From assembly GCA_019739215.1 (NCBI GenBank), contig JAHHDR010000023.1, positions 124,001 to 188,000 of the forward strand: 64,000 nucleotides of DNA. The letters run 5' to 3'. Position numbers and translations under genes: made by a program. A model generated the notes under the pieces. The model was not told where the DNA came from and searched no databases. It saw only the letters and a program-made list of their open reading frames with translations. Source of the stretch: Rhizobium sp. GTDB taxonomy: Bacteria; Pseudomonadota; Alphaproteobacteria; Rhizobiales; Rhizobiaceae. Within the stretch, counting starts at the first letter, position 1. Each line of letters begins with the position of its first letter. Below are positions 28,439-36,731 of this stretch, piece after piece.

Positions 28439-30709
28439 ATGAGTTGCTGCGCCCCCGGCACCGAGGCTGTGGTCGACAATGCCGTCAGTTCGGAAGAGCT
28501 CTGGCTTGCGTCGCGGGATTTGGGCGGAGGCCGCCGGTCCCTTGATCTCAGCGTGCCCGGCGTCCATTGCGGCGCCTGCATGACGAAGATCGAGGGCGCG
28601 CTCGCCGCCCTGCCGGAGGTGGAGCGCGCGCGTGTCAATCTTTCGACCAAGCGCGTGTCGGTCACCTTCAGGGACGCGGTCGACGGCCGGCGGCCCGATC
28701 CCGAAGGCTATCTCGCAGCAATTGCCTCCCAGGGCTACCAGGCACACCTTTTCCAGGATCTCGCGGACGCCAGCGACGCGCTGCGCAACCAGTTGCTCAT
28801 CGCGGTAGCGGTGGCGGGCTTCGCCGCCACCAACATCATGCTGCTCTCGGTTTCGGTCTGGTCGGGCGCGGAAGCTGCCACCCGTGATCTCTTCCATTGG
28901 ATATCGGCGATGATCGCGGCACCGGCACTGGTGTTTTCCGGCCGCTTCTTCTTCATATCCGCCTGGAATGCGCTGCGTCGCGGCCAGACCAACATGGACG
29001 TTCCGATCTCGCTTGCTGTGATCCTGTCCTACGGCGTGTCGCTCTGGGAAACGATCCATCACGGTGAACACGCATGGTTCGATGCCACGACGTCGCTGCT
29101 GTTCTTCCTGCTGATCGGCAGGACGCTGGATCACCTGATGCGCGATCGTGCGCGCTCGGCCGTGCTCGGTCTCGCCCGGCTCTCGCCACGTGGCGCCACC
29201 GTGATCGGCGCAAACTCGGAGCGGGAGTATAAGCCGGTTGACGAGATCCGCGCGGGCGACCGCATGCTTGTCTCCGCCGGTGAACGACTGGCCGTCGACG
29301 CCGTGGTTCTGTCCGGCCAGAGCGACATCGATTGGTCCATCGTCAACGGTGAAAGCAATCCGGTGCCGGCGCAGATGGGCGACCGGCTCCTCGCGGGCAC
29401 CCTCAACCTGACCGGCTCGCTGAGCGTCGAGGCCGTGGCCGATGCCAGGCAGTCCTTCCTGGCCGAGGTCATAGCCTTGATGGAGGCTGCCGAAGGCGGC
29501 AAGGCGCGCTACCGCCGCATTGCGGACCGGGCCGCACGGCTCTATTCGCCCGTCGTCCATCTGCTCGCACTGATGGCCTTTGTCGGCTGGGGCCTCTACG
29601 ATGGGGACTGGAAACATGCCCTGCTCGTGGCGGTCGCAGTTCTGGTGATCACCTGCCCATGCGCGCTCGGCCTCGCCGTGCCCGTCGTCCAGGTCGTGGC
29701 CGCGGGCCGCCTGTTCCGCGGCGGCATCATGGTCAAGGACGGCTCGGCCATGGAGCGGCTCGCCGACGTGAGCGATGTCGTCTTCGACAAGACCGGAACG
29801 CTGACGCTGGGCCGCGCGCGCCTGGTCAACCCGGACGATATCACGCCGGAGAGGTTCCGGATCGCGGCGGGCCTCGCGTTGCACTCGCGCCATCCCCTCT
29901 CCTTGGCCCTGGTTCGGGCCTGTGCGGAAAGGCCGGCGGTCTTTGATACCATCAGCGAAATCGCCGGTGGCGGCCTTGAGGCTGCGACTGCGCAGGGCAC
30001 CTGGCGCCTCGGAAGCCGCGCCTTCGCTCTGGGTGGTGCTGCCGGCGACGGTGGTAATGCCGGCCAGTCGGAAGTCGTCCTCTCGCTCGACCGTCGGGCA
30101 CAAGGCGTGTTCCGCTTCGAGGACATGATCAGGCCCGCCGCCGCCAGCACGATCGCGGCGCTCGCGGGCGCAGGCATCGGATCGACGGTGCTGTCGGGTG
30201 ATCGCGAAGGCGTGGTCCGCCGTCTCGCAAGGTCCCTCGGCATCCAGGGCTGGCGCTCGGACCTCAGCCCGATGGCCAAGGTGGAGGCGATCGAACAGAT
30301 GCGAAGGGATGGAGCGAAGGTGCTGATGGTCGGCGACGGCATCAATGATGCGCCGGCACTGCGCATGGCCCATGTGTCCATGGCCCCGTCCACCGCTGCC
30401 GAAGTCGGGCGCCAGGCCGCGGACTTCGTCTTCATGCGCGAAGGGCTTGATGCCGTCACCACCGCGATCGAGGTTTCGCGCCGGGCGGGTGCGTTGATCC
30501 GCGAGAATTTCGCGCTCGCCATCGGCTACAACGTGATCGCCGTGCCCGTGGCACTGTTCGGCTACGCCACGCCTCTGCTTGCCGCCATCGCGATGTCGAC
30601 GTCTTCGCTGATCGTGGTTGCCAATTCGCTGCGCCTCAACGCCCTCGCCGGTCCGGAATCCGAAGACCGCGCCCTGCCACAATCCGAAATGGAGGCTCGC
30701 CCGGCATGA
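28439..30709 (+). CDS. ccoI: Copper-translocating P1B-type ATPase CcoI/FixI
   Basis: 756 aa from the ATG at 28439 (MSCCAPGTEA), 1 nt after ccoH. An N-terminal heavy-metal-associated domain has the GVHCGACM motif, with eight or so membrane helices after it. The CPC metal motif is in VITCPCALGLAVPV. The phosphorylation site is FDKTGTLTLG, and the hinge is MVGDGINDAPAL. It exports Cu(I) across the inner membrane to supply cbb3 CuB rather than for detoxification, as judged from its place in ccoGHIS. The SCC and GAC cysteines at the N-terminus may receive copper. The stop overlaps ccoS. Confidence 0.95.
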   Translation: MSCCAPGTEAVVDNAVSSEELWLASRDLGGGRRSLDLSVPGVHCGACMTKIEGALAALPEVERARVNLSTKRVSVTFRDAVDGRRPDPEGYLAAIASQGYQAHLFQDLADASDALRNQLLIAVAVAGFAATNIMLLSVSVWSGAEAATRDLFHWISAMIAAPALVFSGRFFFISAWNALRRGQTNMDVPISLAVILSYGVSLWETIHHGEHAWFDATTSLLFFLLIGRTLDHLMRDRARSAVLGLARLSPRGATVIGANSEREYKPVDEIRAGDRMLVSAGERLAVDAVVLSGQSDIDWSIVNGESNPVPAQMGDRLLAGTLNLTGSLSVEAVADARQSFLAEVIALMEAAEGGKARYRRIADRAARLYSPVVHLLALMAFVGWGLYDGDWKHALLVAVAVLVITCPCALGLAVPVVQVVAAGRLFRGGIMVKDGSAMERLADVSDVVFDKTGTLTLGRARLVNPDDITPERFRIAAGLALHSRHPLSLALVRACAERPAVFDTISEIAGGGLEAATAQGTWRLGSRAFALGGAAGDGGNAGQSEVVLSLDRRAQGVFRFEDMIRPAAASTIAALAGAGIGSTVLSGDREGVVRRLARSLGIQGWRSDLSPMAKVEAIEQMRRDGAKVLMVGDGINDAPALRMAHVSMAPSTAAEVGRQAADFVFMREGLDAVTTAIEVSRRAGALIRENFALAIGYNVIAVPVALFGYATPLLAAIAMSTSSLIVVANSLRLNALAGPESEDRALPQSEMEARPA

Positions 30710-30852
30710 ATGTCCTGATCTTTCTCATCCCGATCGCGCTCGGTCTCGGCGGCCTGGGGCTGGCAGCCTTCCTCTGGTCGCTCAAGTCGGGCCAGTACGA
30801 CGACCTCGATGGTGCCTCCTGGCGCATTCTTGAGGATGACCGGGAGATGTGA
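30706..30852 (+). CDS. ccoS: cbb3 oxidase maturation protein CcoS/FixS
   Basis: 48 aa, start ATG overlapping the ccoI stop (ATGA). It has one N-terminal membrane helix (MNVLIFLIPIALGLGGLGLA region) followed by FLWSLKSGQYDDLDGASWRIL. The FxWxxxxGQYDDLxG pattern is the CcoS hallmark. CcoS is needed for cofactor insertion into cbb3. It is the last gene of the cco block, with an intrinsic terminator 24 nt downstream. Confidence 0.93.
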   Translation: MNVLIFLIPIALGLGGLGLAAFLWSLKSGQYDDLDGASWRILEDDREM

Positions 30853-30875
30853 CCGGGCGCCGGGACAATTGCCCG

Positions 30876-30903
30876 CGCAGGCCACGCAACCTGCCTGCGT
30901 TTT
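30876..30903 (+). terminator. Intrinsic terminator after ccoS
   Basis: A perfect 7-bp stem (CGCAGGC at 30876-30882, GCCTGCG at 30893-30899) with a 10-nt loop is followed by TTTT (30900-30903). It ends the ccoGHIS transcript. Confidence 0.75.
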
Positions 30904-31037
30904 GTGCAATGGGCATCCGCACGGCGAAATCATGCGAACGTTATCCGGCAAACGCAGCTTGGCAGTTGACACGTCACTCAACTCACGTGATGGAGTGCTA
31001 CTGTGTTTACAATGAATGACGCCCAGGCGGGATCCTG

Positions 31038-31598
31038 ATGGACCGGAAGACCGGACGACCGATCATATCGCTCAAGTTCAAGGCGCCGTCGACGGACGCC
31101 GAGCAGCCTGCGGGTAAGTCAACGGAACCTGCGCAGAAGCCGCCCGCGGCGCAGCGGGAACCCTTCGTCCTGCCCAAGGTTTCGAGCCGCAAGCAGGGTG
31201 TGAGGGAAGTCGTGATGGCCAAGCCCTTGCTGGCGCCCGCCACACGAGCCAAGCCGGGCTCCAAGGCGGTGCCGAAGTCCGAGCCGCAACCCGAGGCCAA
31301 GCCCGTCCCTATTCCGCCCGCGGCCTTCAAATCGGCAACGAGGGCCGCCACCGAGGCCGTGAGCGCGGTTCTGGCCGATCCGGCCTGGCAGAGCGCGGAT
31401 CTCCAGCGCAGCTACCATGATGCGAAGCTTCGCGCCCAGCCAATCCACCGCAAGCAGGCCAAGCTGATCAGCGGCATCGTTCTCAAGCGGCTTGCGCCGG
31501 ACCTCGACGAGGGGGAAACCAAGAGCCTTGCGATGCGGGCGGCCTATGCCGCCGCCTTCTCGATTCTTGCCGGGCAGCCCGAGACTGCGACCGGCTGA
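31038..31598 (+). CDS. Hypothetical protein with disordered Pro/Lys-rich N-terminus
   Basis: 186 aa; I do not recognise the family. Residues 1-95 are rich in Pro, Lys, Ala, Gln and Ser, with few hydrophobics, and are probably disordered. From about residue 100 a compact helical part follows (RAATEAVSAVLADP, SYHDAKLRAQPIHRKQAKLISGIVLKRL, then LAMRAAYAAAFSIL). There is no signal peptide or membrane segment. Codon use resembles its neighbours, which supports real coding. It stands alone between the cco terminator and the convergent GGDEF-EAL gene, whose stop is 13 nt away. Function is unknown. Confidence 0.65.
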   Translation: MDRKTGRPIISLKFKAPSTDAEQPAGKSTEPAQKPPAAQREPFVLPKVSSRKQGVREVVMAKPLLAPATRAKPGSKAVPKSEPQPEAKPVPIPPAAFKSATRAATEAVSAVLADPAWQSADLQRSYHDAKLRAQPIHRKQAKLISGIVLKRLAPDLDEGETKSLAMRAAYAAAFSILAGQPETATG

Positions 31599-31611
31599 CG
31601 TTGTGCTCGTC

Positions 31612-34407
31612 TTAGGCTGCTTCGGCAGTCCGTCTGTCATGATCGAGATCTGCATTTGATTTGGGGCGTCCGAGCAGGTAGCCCTGAGCCTCGTTGCAGC
31701 CTTCCTTCTGCAGGATTTCGAGCTGGTCGCTGGTCTCGACGCCCTCCGCGAGGACCGGCACGTCCAGGCTCTGGCCCAGCGCCAGGATCGCCCGCACGAT
31801 CGCCTTCGCCTGCTGGCTGGTTTCCACTTCGTTCATGAAGCTCCTGTCGAGCTTGATCTTGTCGAACGGAAAGGCGCGCAGCGTCTCCAGCGACGAATAG
31901 CCGGTGCCGAAATCGTCGATCGCGATCGAGACGCCCAGCGCCTTGATCTGTCGCAGCGTATGCAGCGCACGCTCCTTGTCGGTGATGATCGAGCTTTCGG
32001 TGATCTCGATTTCCAGGCGACGAGGATTGAGCCCGGTTTCCAGCAGCACTTCGCGGACGATGGCCGCCATGTCCTGATGGCCAAGCTGCACCGGCGAGAG
32101 ATTGACCGCGATCTTGTGCGGCTCGTCCCAGGTTGCGGCGATGCGGCAGGCTTCGCGCAGCACCCATTCCCCAATCGGAAGGATGGCGCCGCAGTCCTCG
32201 GCGAGCGTGATGAAATCCATCGGCGGCACGTTGCCGCGCGTCGGGTGGTTCCAGCGCAGCAGAACCTCGTAGCCCGTGGTCTTGCCGGTCGCGACCGACT
32301 TCTGCACCTGGTAGTGCAGGTGGAACTGATCGTGTTCGATGGCGGCCCAGAGATCCTGGGCCAGGCTGCGCCGTTCACGCGCCGCCTCGTCCATCGCGCC
32401 TTCGTAGAAGCAGACGCGTGTGCGCAGGGAGTCCTTCGCGCGGTACATGGCGAGGTCCGCATTGGCAAGCAGCAGGTCCGCGTCACGTGCGTCCTGCGGA
32501 TATATCGCGACCCCGAGGCTGGCGCCGGTCTTTACCTCGAAGGAATCGATCGAGATCTCCCCCACAAGCCGGCGCTCCAGCCGTTCCACGAAATCATGGA
32601 CGTCGGCGATTTCGTTGAACCGCTTGATCGCCGCGAATTCGTCGCCACCGAAGCGGGCCACGAATTCGCCCGTCTGCAGGGTGTCCTGCATCAGCCGGGT
32701 CAGTTCGACCAGCACCTGGTCGCCGGCGGCGTGACCGTGCTGGTCGTTGATCTCCTTGAACTTGTCGAGATCGATGCCGACCACAGCCACCCTCTCACCG
32801 GAGCGCTCGGCCAGGGTGATCTCCTGTTGCAGCGTCTCGTTGAACACGGCGCGATTGGGAAGCCCGGTCAGTGCGTCGTGGCGGGCCATGTAGGCGATCT
32901 TTTCCTCGGAGACGAGGCGCTGGGTGATGTCCTCGACAGTCACGACCCAGCCCCCATCCGACGTGGCATTGTACGTCGCCTGAACCGATCGACCGTCCGA
33001 CAGCTTCTGGATGTTCGAGCCCGCACCCGAGCGGATGATTTTCATGGCGCGTTCGTAGTGCTCCCGGGCGCGAGCCAGGGCGGTTTCACGATCGGACATG
33101 CGCGCGACATACCCCGCCTCGATCAGGTCCCGATAGGAGCGGCCCTCGCCGGCAAAGCCATCTGGGAAACCGAAGATCGCACCGTAGTTGCGGTTCGCGA
33201 GCAGGAGCTTCTCGTCCCTGTCGAAGAGGCAGATGCCCTGCGACATATTCTCAAGCGCAATGTCCAGGTTTCTCGTGACCAGGGCAATCCGGTCTGCATC
33301 CGCCTTCTGCGAAGTCTTGTCCTTGGTGATCTTGGCATAGCCGATCAGCGCGCCGGCATCGTCGTAGATCGGGTCGATCACAACATGCGCCCAGAAGGAC
33401 GTGCCGTCTTTGCGGTAGCGCCAGCCCTCGGCTTCGAACTTGCCTTCGTTGCGCGCGCGCGCCAATGCGCGCTGCGGCAGTCCGTTGGCACGGTCTTCCG
33501 GTGAATAGAACGTCGCGAAATCGCTGCCGACGATTTCGTCGGCGGTATAGCCCTTGGCGCGCTGCGCGCCGGCATTCCAGTTCGCCACCCTGCCATCGAG
33601 ATCGAGCATGTAGATGGCGTAGTCGGTGACACCCTGCACGAGCCGCTTGAAATCTGCTTCGCTGGCGGCGACGCGCCGTTCCGATTGTACTGCAAAGAAC
33701 GCGGCGGTCAGTCCGCAGGTGAGCAGCGAGAGCGATATGGTGGCGATGGCGACGACCATCAACGACGGCGAGAGCAGCGTGTCAGGATCCATTGCCAGGC
33801 CTGACGAATGCACCGTCATGCCGCCCATCGCCGTGAAGTGGAGCGACACCACCGACAGCGTCAGCATCAGTGTTGCGACATATCTGCGGGCGAAGTTCGA
33901 TTTCTCATGGAGCGCAAGCCGGTAGGCCAGTGCGGAGAAGGCGGCGCCGATCAGGATCGAGGCCACGATATGCCCCGCGCTCCACGTGATCTTTCCGGGA
34001 ATTTCGATCGCCATCATGCCGGTATAGTGCATCGACGCGACGCCGGCGGCGAAGAGCAGCCCGCCAGCGAGAAATGCCGACGCGCCGCTGAGGAAGACGG
34101 CGCTCGAGACGGCTGCGAAGGTAGCAACCATCGCCATGGCAAGCGAGATCAGGCTGAGTTGCACCTGATAGCCGATGACGACGCCGGGATCATAGGCCAG
34201 CATGGCGATGAAATGCGTCGACCAGATGCCAAACCCGCCGGAAGCGCCGGCAACACCGAGCCAGATCCAGCGCGCGGGCCCCTGCGTCAGGCGGCCGCGC
34301 TGGACAAGGAGCACCGCCACATGGCTCGCCAGCAGGCAGATGCTGCCGGCCAGCAGCACCAGCCACGGATTGTGTTCTTGGGTAAGGCAGGTAAGGACGC
34401 TATACAT
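31612..34407 (-). CDS. MHYT-PAS-PAS-GGDEF-EAL cyclic-di-GMP protein
   Basis: 931 aa from the ATG at 34407 (MYSVLTCLTQEHNPWLVLLA); the frame stays open upstream but is not protein-like. The order is: seven-helix MHYT sensor (about 1-235, with SMHYTGMMAIE and LHFTAMGG), a PAS domain (about 255-370, YAIYMLDLDGRVANWNAGA), a second PAS (about 385-490), GGDEF (about 505-665, intact FGGDEFAAI and an LTGLPNR entry) and EAL (about 675-925). EAL landmarks NLSPVQ, EITESS, IDDFGTGYSS, KLDRSF and AEGVET are all present, but the eponymous motif reads EVL (YEVLLRW). It is probably bifunctional and may regulate motility versus attachment. MHYT domains are proposed to sense oxygen, CO or NO through copper. 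Confidence 0.9.
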   Translation of the reverse strand: MYSVLTCLTQEHNPWLVLLAGSICLLASHVAVLLVQRGRLTQGPARWIWLGVAGASGGFGIWSTHFIAMLAYDPGVVIGYQVQLSLISLAMAMVATFAAVSSAVFLSGASAFLAGGLLFAAGVASMHYTGMMAIEIPGKITWSAGHIVASILIGAAFSALAYRLALHEKSNFARRYVATLMLTLSVVSLHFTAMGGMTVHSSGLAMDPDTLLSPSLMVVAIATISLSLLTCGLTAAFFAVQSERRVAASEADFKRLVQGVTDYAIYMLDLDGRVANWNAGAQRAKGYTADEIVGSDFATFYSPEDRANGLPQRALARARNEGKFEAEGWRYRKDGTSFWAHVVIDPIYDDAGALIGYAKITKDKTSQKADADRIALVTRNLDIALENMSQGICLFDRDEKLLLANRNYGAIFGFPDGFAGEGRSYRDLIEAGYVARMSDRETALARAREHYERAMKIIRSGAGSNIQKLSDGRSVQATYNATSDGGWVVTVEDITQRLVSEEKIAYMARHDALTGLPNRAVFNETLQQEITLAERSGERVAVVGIDLDKFKEINDQHGHAAGDQVLVELTRLMQDTLQTGEFVARFGGDEFAAIKRFNEIADVHDFVERLERRLVGEISIDSFEVKTGASLGVAIYPQDARDADLLLANADLAMYRAKDSLRTRVCFYEGAMDEAARERRSLAQDLWAAIEHDQFHLHYQVQKSVATGKTTGYEVLLRWNHPTRGNVPPMDFITLAEDCGAILPIGEWVLREACRIAATWDEPHKIAVNLSPVQLGHQDMAAIVREVLLETGLNPRRLEIEITESSIITDKERALHTLRQIKALGVSIAIDDFGTGYSSLETLRAFPFDKIKLDRSFMNEVETSQQAKAIVRAILALGQSLDVPVLAEGVETSDQLEILQKEGCNEAQGYLLGRPKSNADLDHDRRTAEAA

Positions 34408-34730
34408 AATTTGGCAGCCCAGTGAGAAACTTGCCGGCACTCTAGTTATCCGGAACTTAAAATATTTTGAACCGGGTGTGTGTACATGGGCCAGGCGCCG
34501 ACGTTCCCGGCCAGGCCTGGCTTCCTGCTGCGCAAATGTGACTGAATATCGGTAATAAATCTCGTAGTTACAATCGCTTGGAGGTGCGGGCGCCGGGTTG
34601 AACTTCCTTAACCATGCCCCGTAGTTTCTGGCAAAAGGCAATCTCCTCGAGTGGACCGAATACCCTGGCGCTTGGATTGTGCATCCTTTTCCCGACTTCG
34701 GCGTTAATGGGTCGTAAAAGGAGACACGCA
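34408..34730. other. Divergent intergenic region (323 bp)
   Basis: The region separates the minus-strand GGDEF-EAL gene from the plus-strand DUF2171 gene and must hold both promoters. It is AT-richer than its surroundings in patches (for example the AAAATATTTTG run near 34460). No confident promoter hexamers, terminator or RNA gene could be assigned. A Shine-Dalgarno AAAAGGAG ends it, just before 34731. Confidence 0.5.
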
Positions 34731-34979
34731 ATGATCAATGCATCAGACATCCGCGAACATGCCGAAGTCATTGGCGCCGATGGTCACCACGTCGGCACCG
34801 TCGATCGCATCGAAGGTGATCGCATCAAGCTGACCCGCAGCGAAAATGACCCTGGTCATCAGGATCACCACCATTTCGTCAGCCTGTCGAACGTCGTGGG
34901 TATCGACGGCGATCGGGTAAAGCTTTCCGTCAATGGCAAGGATGCCATCGAGGAAGCCGATGGCGGTTCATTTCACTGA
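34731..34979 (+). CDS. DUF2171 family protein
   Basis: 82 aa from the ATG at 34731, behind AAGGAG. The DUF2171 (PRC-barrel-like) pattern is clear: INASDIREHAEVIGADGHHVGTVD, then GDRIKLTR and HHFVSLSNVVGIDGDRVKLS. It is a small soluble beta protein of unknown function, often found near stress or envelope genes in rhizobia. The next small gene lies 71 nt downstream in the same direction, with its own strong Shine-Dalgarno. Confidence 0.85.
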   Translation: MINASDIREHAEVIGADGHHVGTVDRIEGDRIKLTRSENDPGHQDHHHFVSLSNVVGIDGDRVKLSVNGKDAIEEADGGSFH

Positions 34980-35050
34980 GCATCGCCACTGACGCATTGA
35001 AACTGAAGCAGCGGCGGGCGGAAGCCCGCCATCTTTTCAAGGAGGTGAGA

Positions 35051-35302
35051 ATGGCCCACCCGACCGACTCCCATTCGACTGACCCCGCTGCATCTGACCA
35101 GAGTCAAGGTGCAGGCCGTCGCGACGAACCGGTGCGCGGCAACCCGCACGACATGCAGATCGACGAAAACACCGGCCTGCCGTTTTCGATCGTGCCGGAC
35201 GGAGAAAAGCCGGAGCCGCAGGATGAAGTCGCCCCGGAAGACCGCCTCAGGATCGATCCGGAAAGCCGCATCCCGCGCCCGGTCCAGCCCGACCTGGCCT
35301 GA
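35051..35302 (+). CDS. Small acidic, hydrophilic hypothetical protein
   Basis: 83 aa from the ATG at 35051, which follows AAGGAGG at 35039-35045. It is highly hydrophilic and rich in Asp, Glu, Pro, Ser and Gln, without predicted secondary structure or membrane segments, so it is probably disordered. I do not recognise a family. It is paired with the DUF2171 gene, suggesting a shared transcript and perhaps a shared stress role. The strong ribosome-binding site supports translation. Confidence 0.65.
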   Translation: MAHPTDSHSTDPAASDQSQGAGRRDEPVRGNPHDMQIDENTGLPFSIVPDGEKPEPQDEVAPEDRLRIDPESRIPRPVQPDLA

Positions 35303-35322
35303 CCTGACTTTCGCAGAGGCCG

Positions 35323-35646
35323 TTAGCCGGCCACGTCGTCTTCGCCGGCGGGGCCGCCCTCGTTCTCCAGATTGTCGATCCGCGCCGCCTCGTTGGCGCT
35401 GAATTTCAAGCGGACGCCGCGCCCGCCGCCATGGTCATCCGACAGGAAAAGAGCGCCGAAACCCTCCAGCGCTACCCGCAGGCCGGCCCGCACCCGATCG
35501 TCCGGCTCGGACAACTTACGCTCGAAATCCCGGATTGTTCCTCCATCGACCCCCGCCCTCTCTGCCAGCATCTCGCGCGTCACATCCGTCAGTGCGCGCG
35601 CCGCCCGGCACTGTGCGCCTGTGAGCACTGCATCATTCGCAGACAT
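35323..35646 (-). CDS. XRE-type helix-turn-helix protein
   Basis: 107 aa from the ATG at 35646. The helix-turn-helix is near residues 8-60: GAQCRAARALTDVTREMLAERAGVDGGTIRDFERK. The C-terminal GGRGVRLKFS ... ENEGGPAGEDDV tail belongs to a family of short Cro/XRE-like proteins common in rhizobia. Its targets are unknown. The start overlaps the end of the upstream YbaK-type gene by 14 nt, so both are probably one transcript. Confidence 0.82.
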   Translation of the reverse strand: MSANDAVLTGAQCRAARALTDVTREMLAERAGVDGGTIRDFERKLSEPDDRVRAGLRVALEGFGALFLSDDHGGGRGVRLKFSANEAARIDNLENEGGPAGEDDVAG

Positions 35647-36091
35647 CGATCCACTCCGCGTTGGTGAGTTTGGCAAGCCGCGCCGGGGAAATCCTGACGG
35701 CGGCATTCACGCCGCCCGCTGCCGGTACGACCTCATCATAGGCACGAAGGGAAATGTCGCAATAGACGGTCAGCGGCTTGGCCAGTCCGAACGGACAAAC
35801 GCCGCCGACCGGATGGCCGGTCTCGCTTTCCACCTGATCGAGCGGCAGCATGCGGGGCTTGGTCGCGAAACGCGCCTTGAACTTTCTGTTGTCGAGCCGC
35901 GCCGTCCCCTTGGTCGCCAGCAGGATAGTGTCCTCGCCGACGCGGATCGCCAGTGTCTTGGCGATCTGTTCAGGGGCCACGCCATGGCCACGGGCGGCGA
36001 GTTCCACCGTGGCCGTGCTGACGTCGAGTTCGATGACCTGGAGATCGGGGGCGTGGTAGGCGAAGAATGCCTTGACAGACGAAACGCTCAT
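35633..36091 (-). CDS. YbaK/EbsC family aminoacyl-tRNA deacylase
   Basis: 152 aa. The YbaK/ProX-type editing fold is recognised by the ILLATKGTARLDNRKFKARF segment, with the conserved Lys near residue 61 in the catalytic region, and by GHPVGGVCPFGLAKP, with the GXXXP loop. Relatives hydrolyse mischarged tRNAs such as Cys- or Ala-tRNA-Pro. The substrate here is not evident. It is followed directly by the XRE-type gene with a 14-nt overlap. Confidence 0.86.
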   Translation of the reverse strand: MSVSSVKAFFAYHAPDLQVIELDVSTATVELAARGHGVAPEQIAKTLAIRVGEDTILLATKGTARLDNRKFKARFATKPRMLPLDQVESETGHPVGGVCPFGLAKPLTVYCDISLRAYDEVVPAAGGVNAAVRISPARLAKLTNAEWIDVCE

Positions 36092-36213
36092 GGTTCTGAC
36101 AGCACTCTTGATACCGATGGCAAATGGCTGGTGCGAAGCCTAGCCGCTGTCATGGCGCGGCGGCAAGCCTGGCGGGCGCGCGCAGGATCACGCGTTGCGC
36201 AAATGTCGCAAAA

Positions 36214-36327
36214 TCAGAACAGCCGCTGGCTGGCACCCTGGCGGGACATGTCGATGCCGAGCAGCATCAGCATGGCGGCAAGTGTGGTCGCGACGAGCAG
36301 GCTCGCGCTCAATCCGAGAACAATCAT
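36214..36327 (-). CDS. Possible 37-aa single-helix membrane peptide
   Basis: Frame ATG at 36327 to TGA at 36214 encodes MIVLGLSASLLVATTLAAML, then MLLGIDMSRQGASQRLF. Residues 2-24 form a plausible membrane helix, ending in a polar basic tail. A GAGGTAGAGAC sequence just upstream could serve as Shine-Dalgarno. There is no known family, and it is too short for codon statistics. It lies alone in the 526-bp gap between the YbaK-type gene and icpA. It may be chance. Confidence 0.35.
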   Translation of the reverse strand: MIVLGLSASLLVATTLAAMLMLLGIDMSRQGASQRLF

Positions 36328-36617
36328 GTCTCTACCTCAGGTGACGTCATCGTCAGCTTTGTCGAACGTCGACCCTATATTTCAAAGCTTGTGCGGGACT
36401 TGAGATCGCCGGTCTCTGCAACTCCCGGTACGACTGCGAAAAACCTAATGAATTCTTATACTAAGATTTATTGTTCGCTTACCATTGCTTTCCACTCGAC
36501 GTTAACCTTCAGGCAAGGAATTAACCATAAAGATTAAGGTCACGCCGAAGAGGGGTACAGAAGCGTCCCCAGGCATGATGCCGCATCGTCGTCCCGGTCG
36601 AACCCGGATTTCTCAAA
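36328..36617. other. Intergenic region and probable che operon promoter
   Basis: The stretch contains an AT-rich island (about 36445-36538) just before the chemotaxis operon, against a GC-rich background, with repeated TTAACC/TTAAGG words (36502-36507, 36523-36528, 36534-36539). This is the likely promoter and activator-binding area for icpA onward. No clean -35/-10 pair is assigned. Confidence 0.4.
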
Positions 36618-36731
36618 ATGATGGCCATCCCGGTCAGGCTCTTCTGTCGCCCAGCGCGCGAGAGCGGGTGTCGGGTCGTTGCGGCGCCAGGCGCCGCGTG
36701 TCGGCGAAGTTGCGTAAGTGGGGTCAAGGGC

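Noticed and set aside
28325-30682. Minus-strand frame (785 aa) opposite ccoI
   Set aside because: Antisense shadow. CcoI carries DKTGT, CPC and GDGIND motifs on the plus strand.
30955-31037. Consensus promoter before the hypothetical gene at 31038
   Set aside because: A TTGACA is present, but no -10 hexamer lies at 16-18 nt, so the promoter is not called as a feature.
31960-33504. Plus-strand frame (514 aa) opposite the GGDEF-EAL gene
   Set aside because: Antisense shadow of an intact multi-domain protein.
35323-36091. Toxin-antitoxin pair (XRE-type gene overlapping a YbaK-type gene)
   Set aside because: YbaK-type proteins are tRNA-editing enzymes, not known toxins, and the XRE-type protein lacks antitoxin features. 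Overlap alone is not enough.
36500-36545. CtrA-type site (TTAA-N7-TTAA) before icpA
   Set aside because: The TTAA words are spaced 9 and 15 nt apart, not 7, so the consensus is not met.
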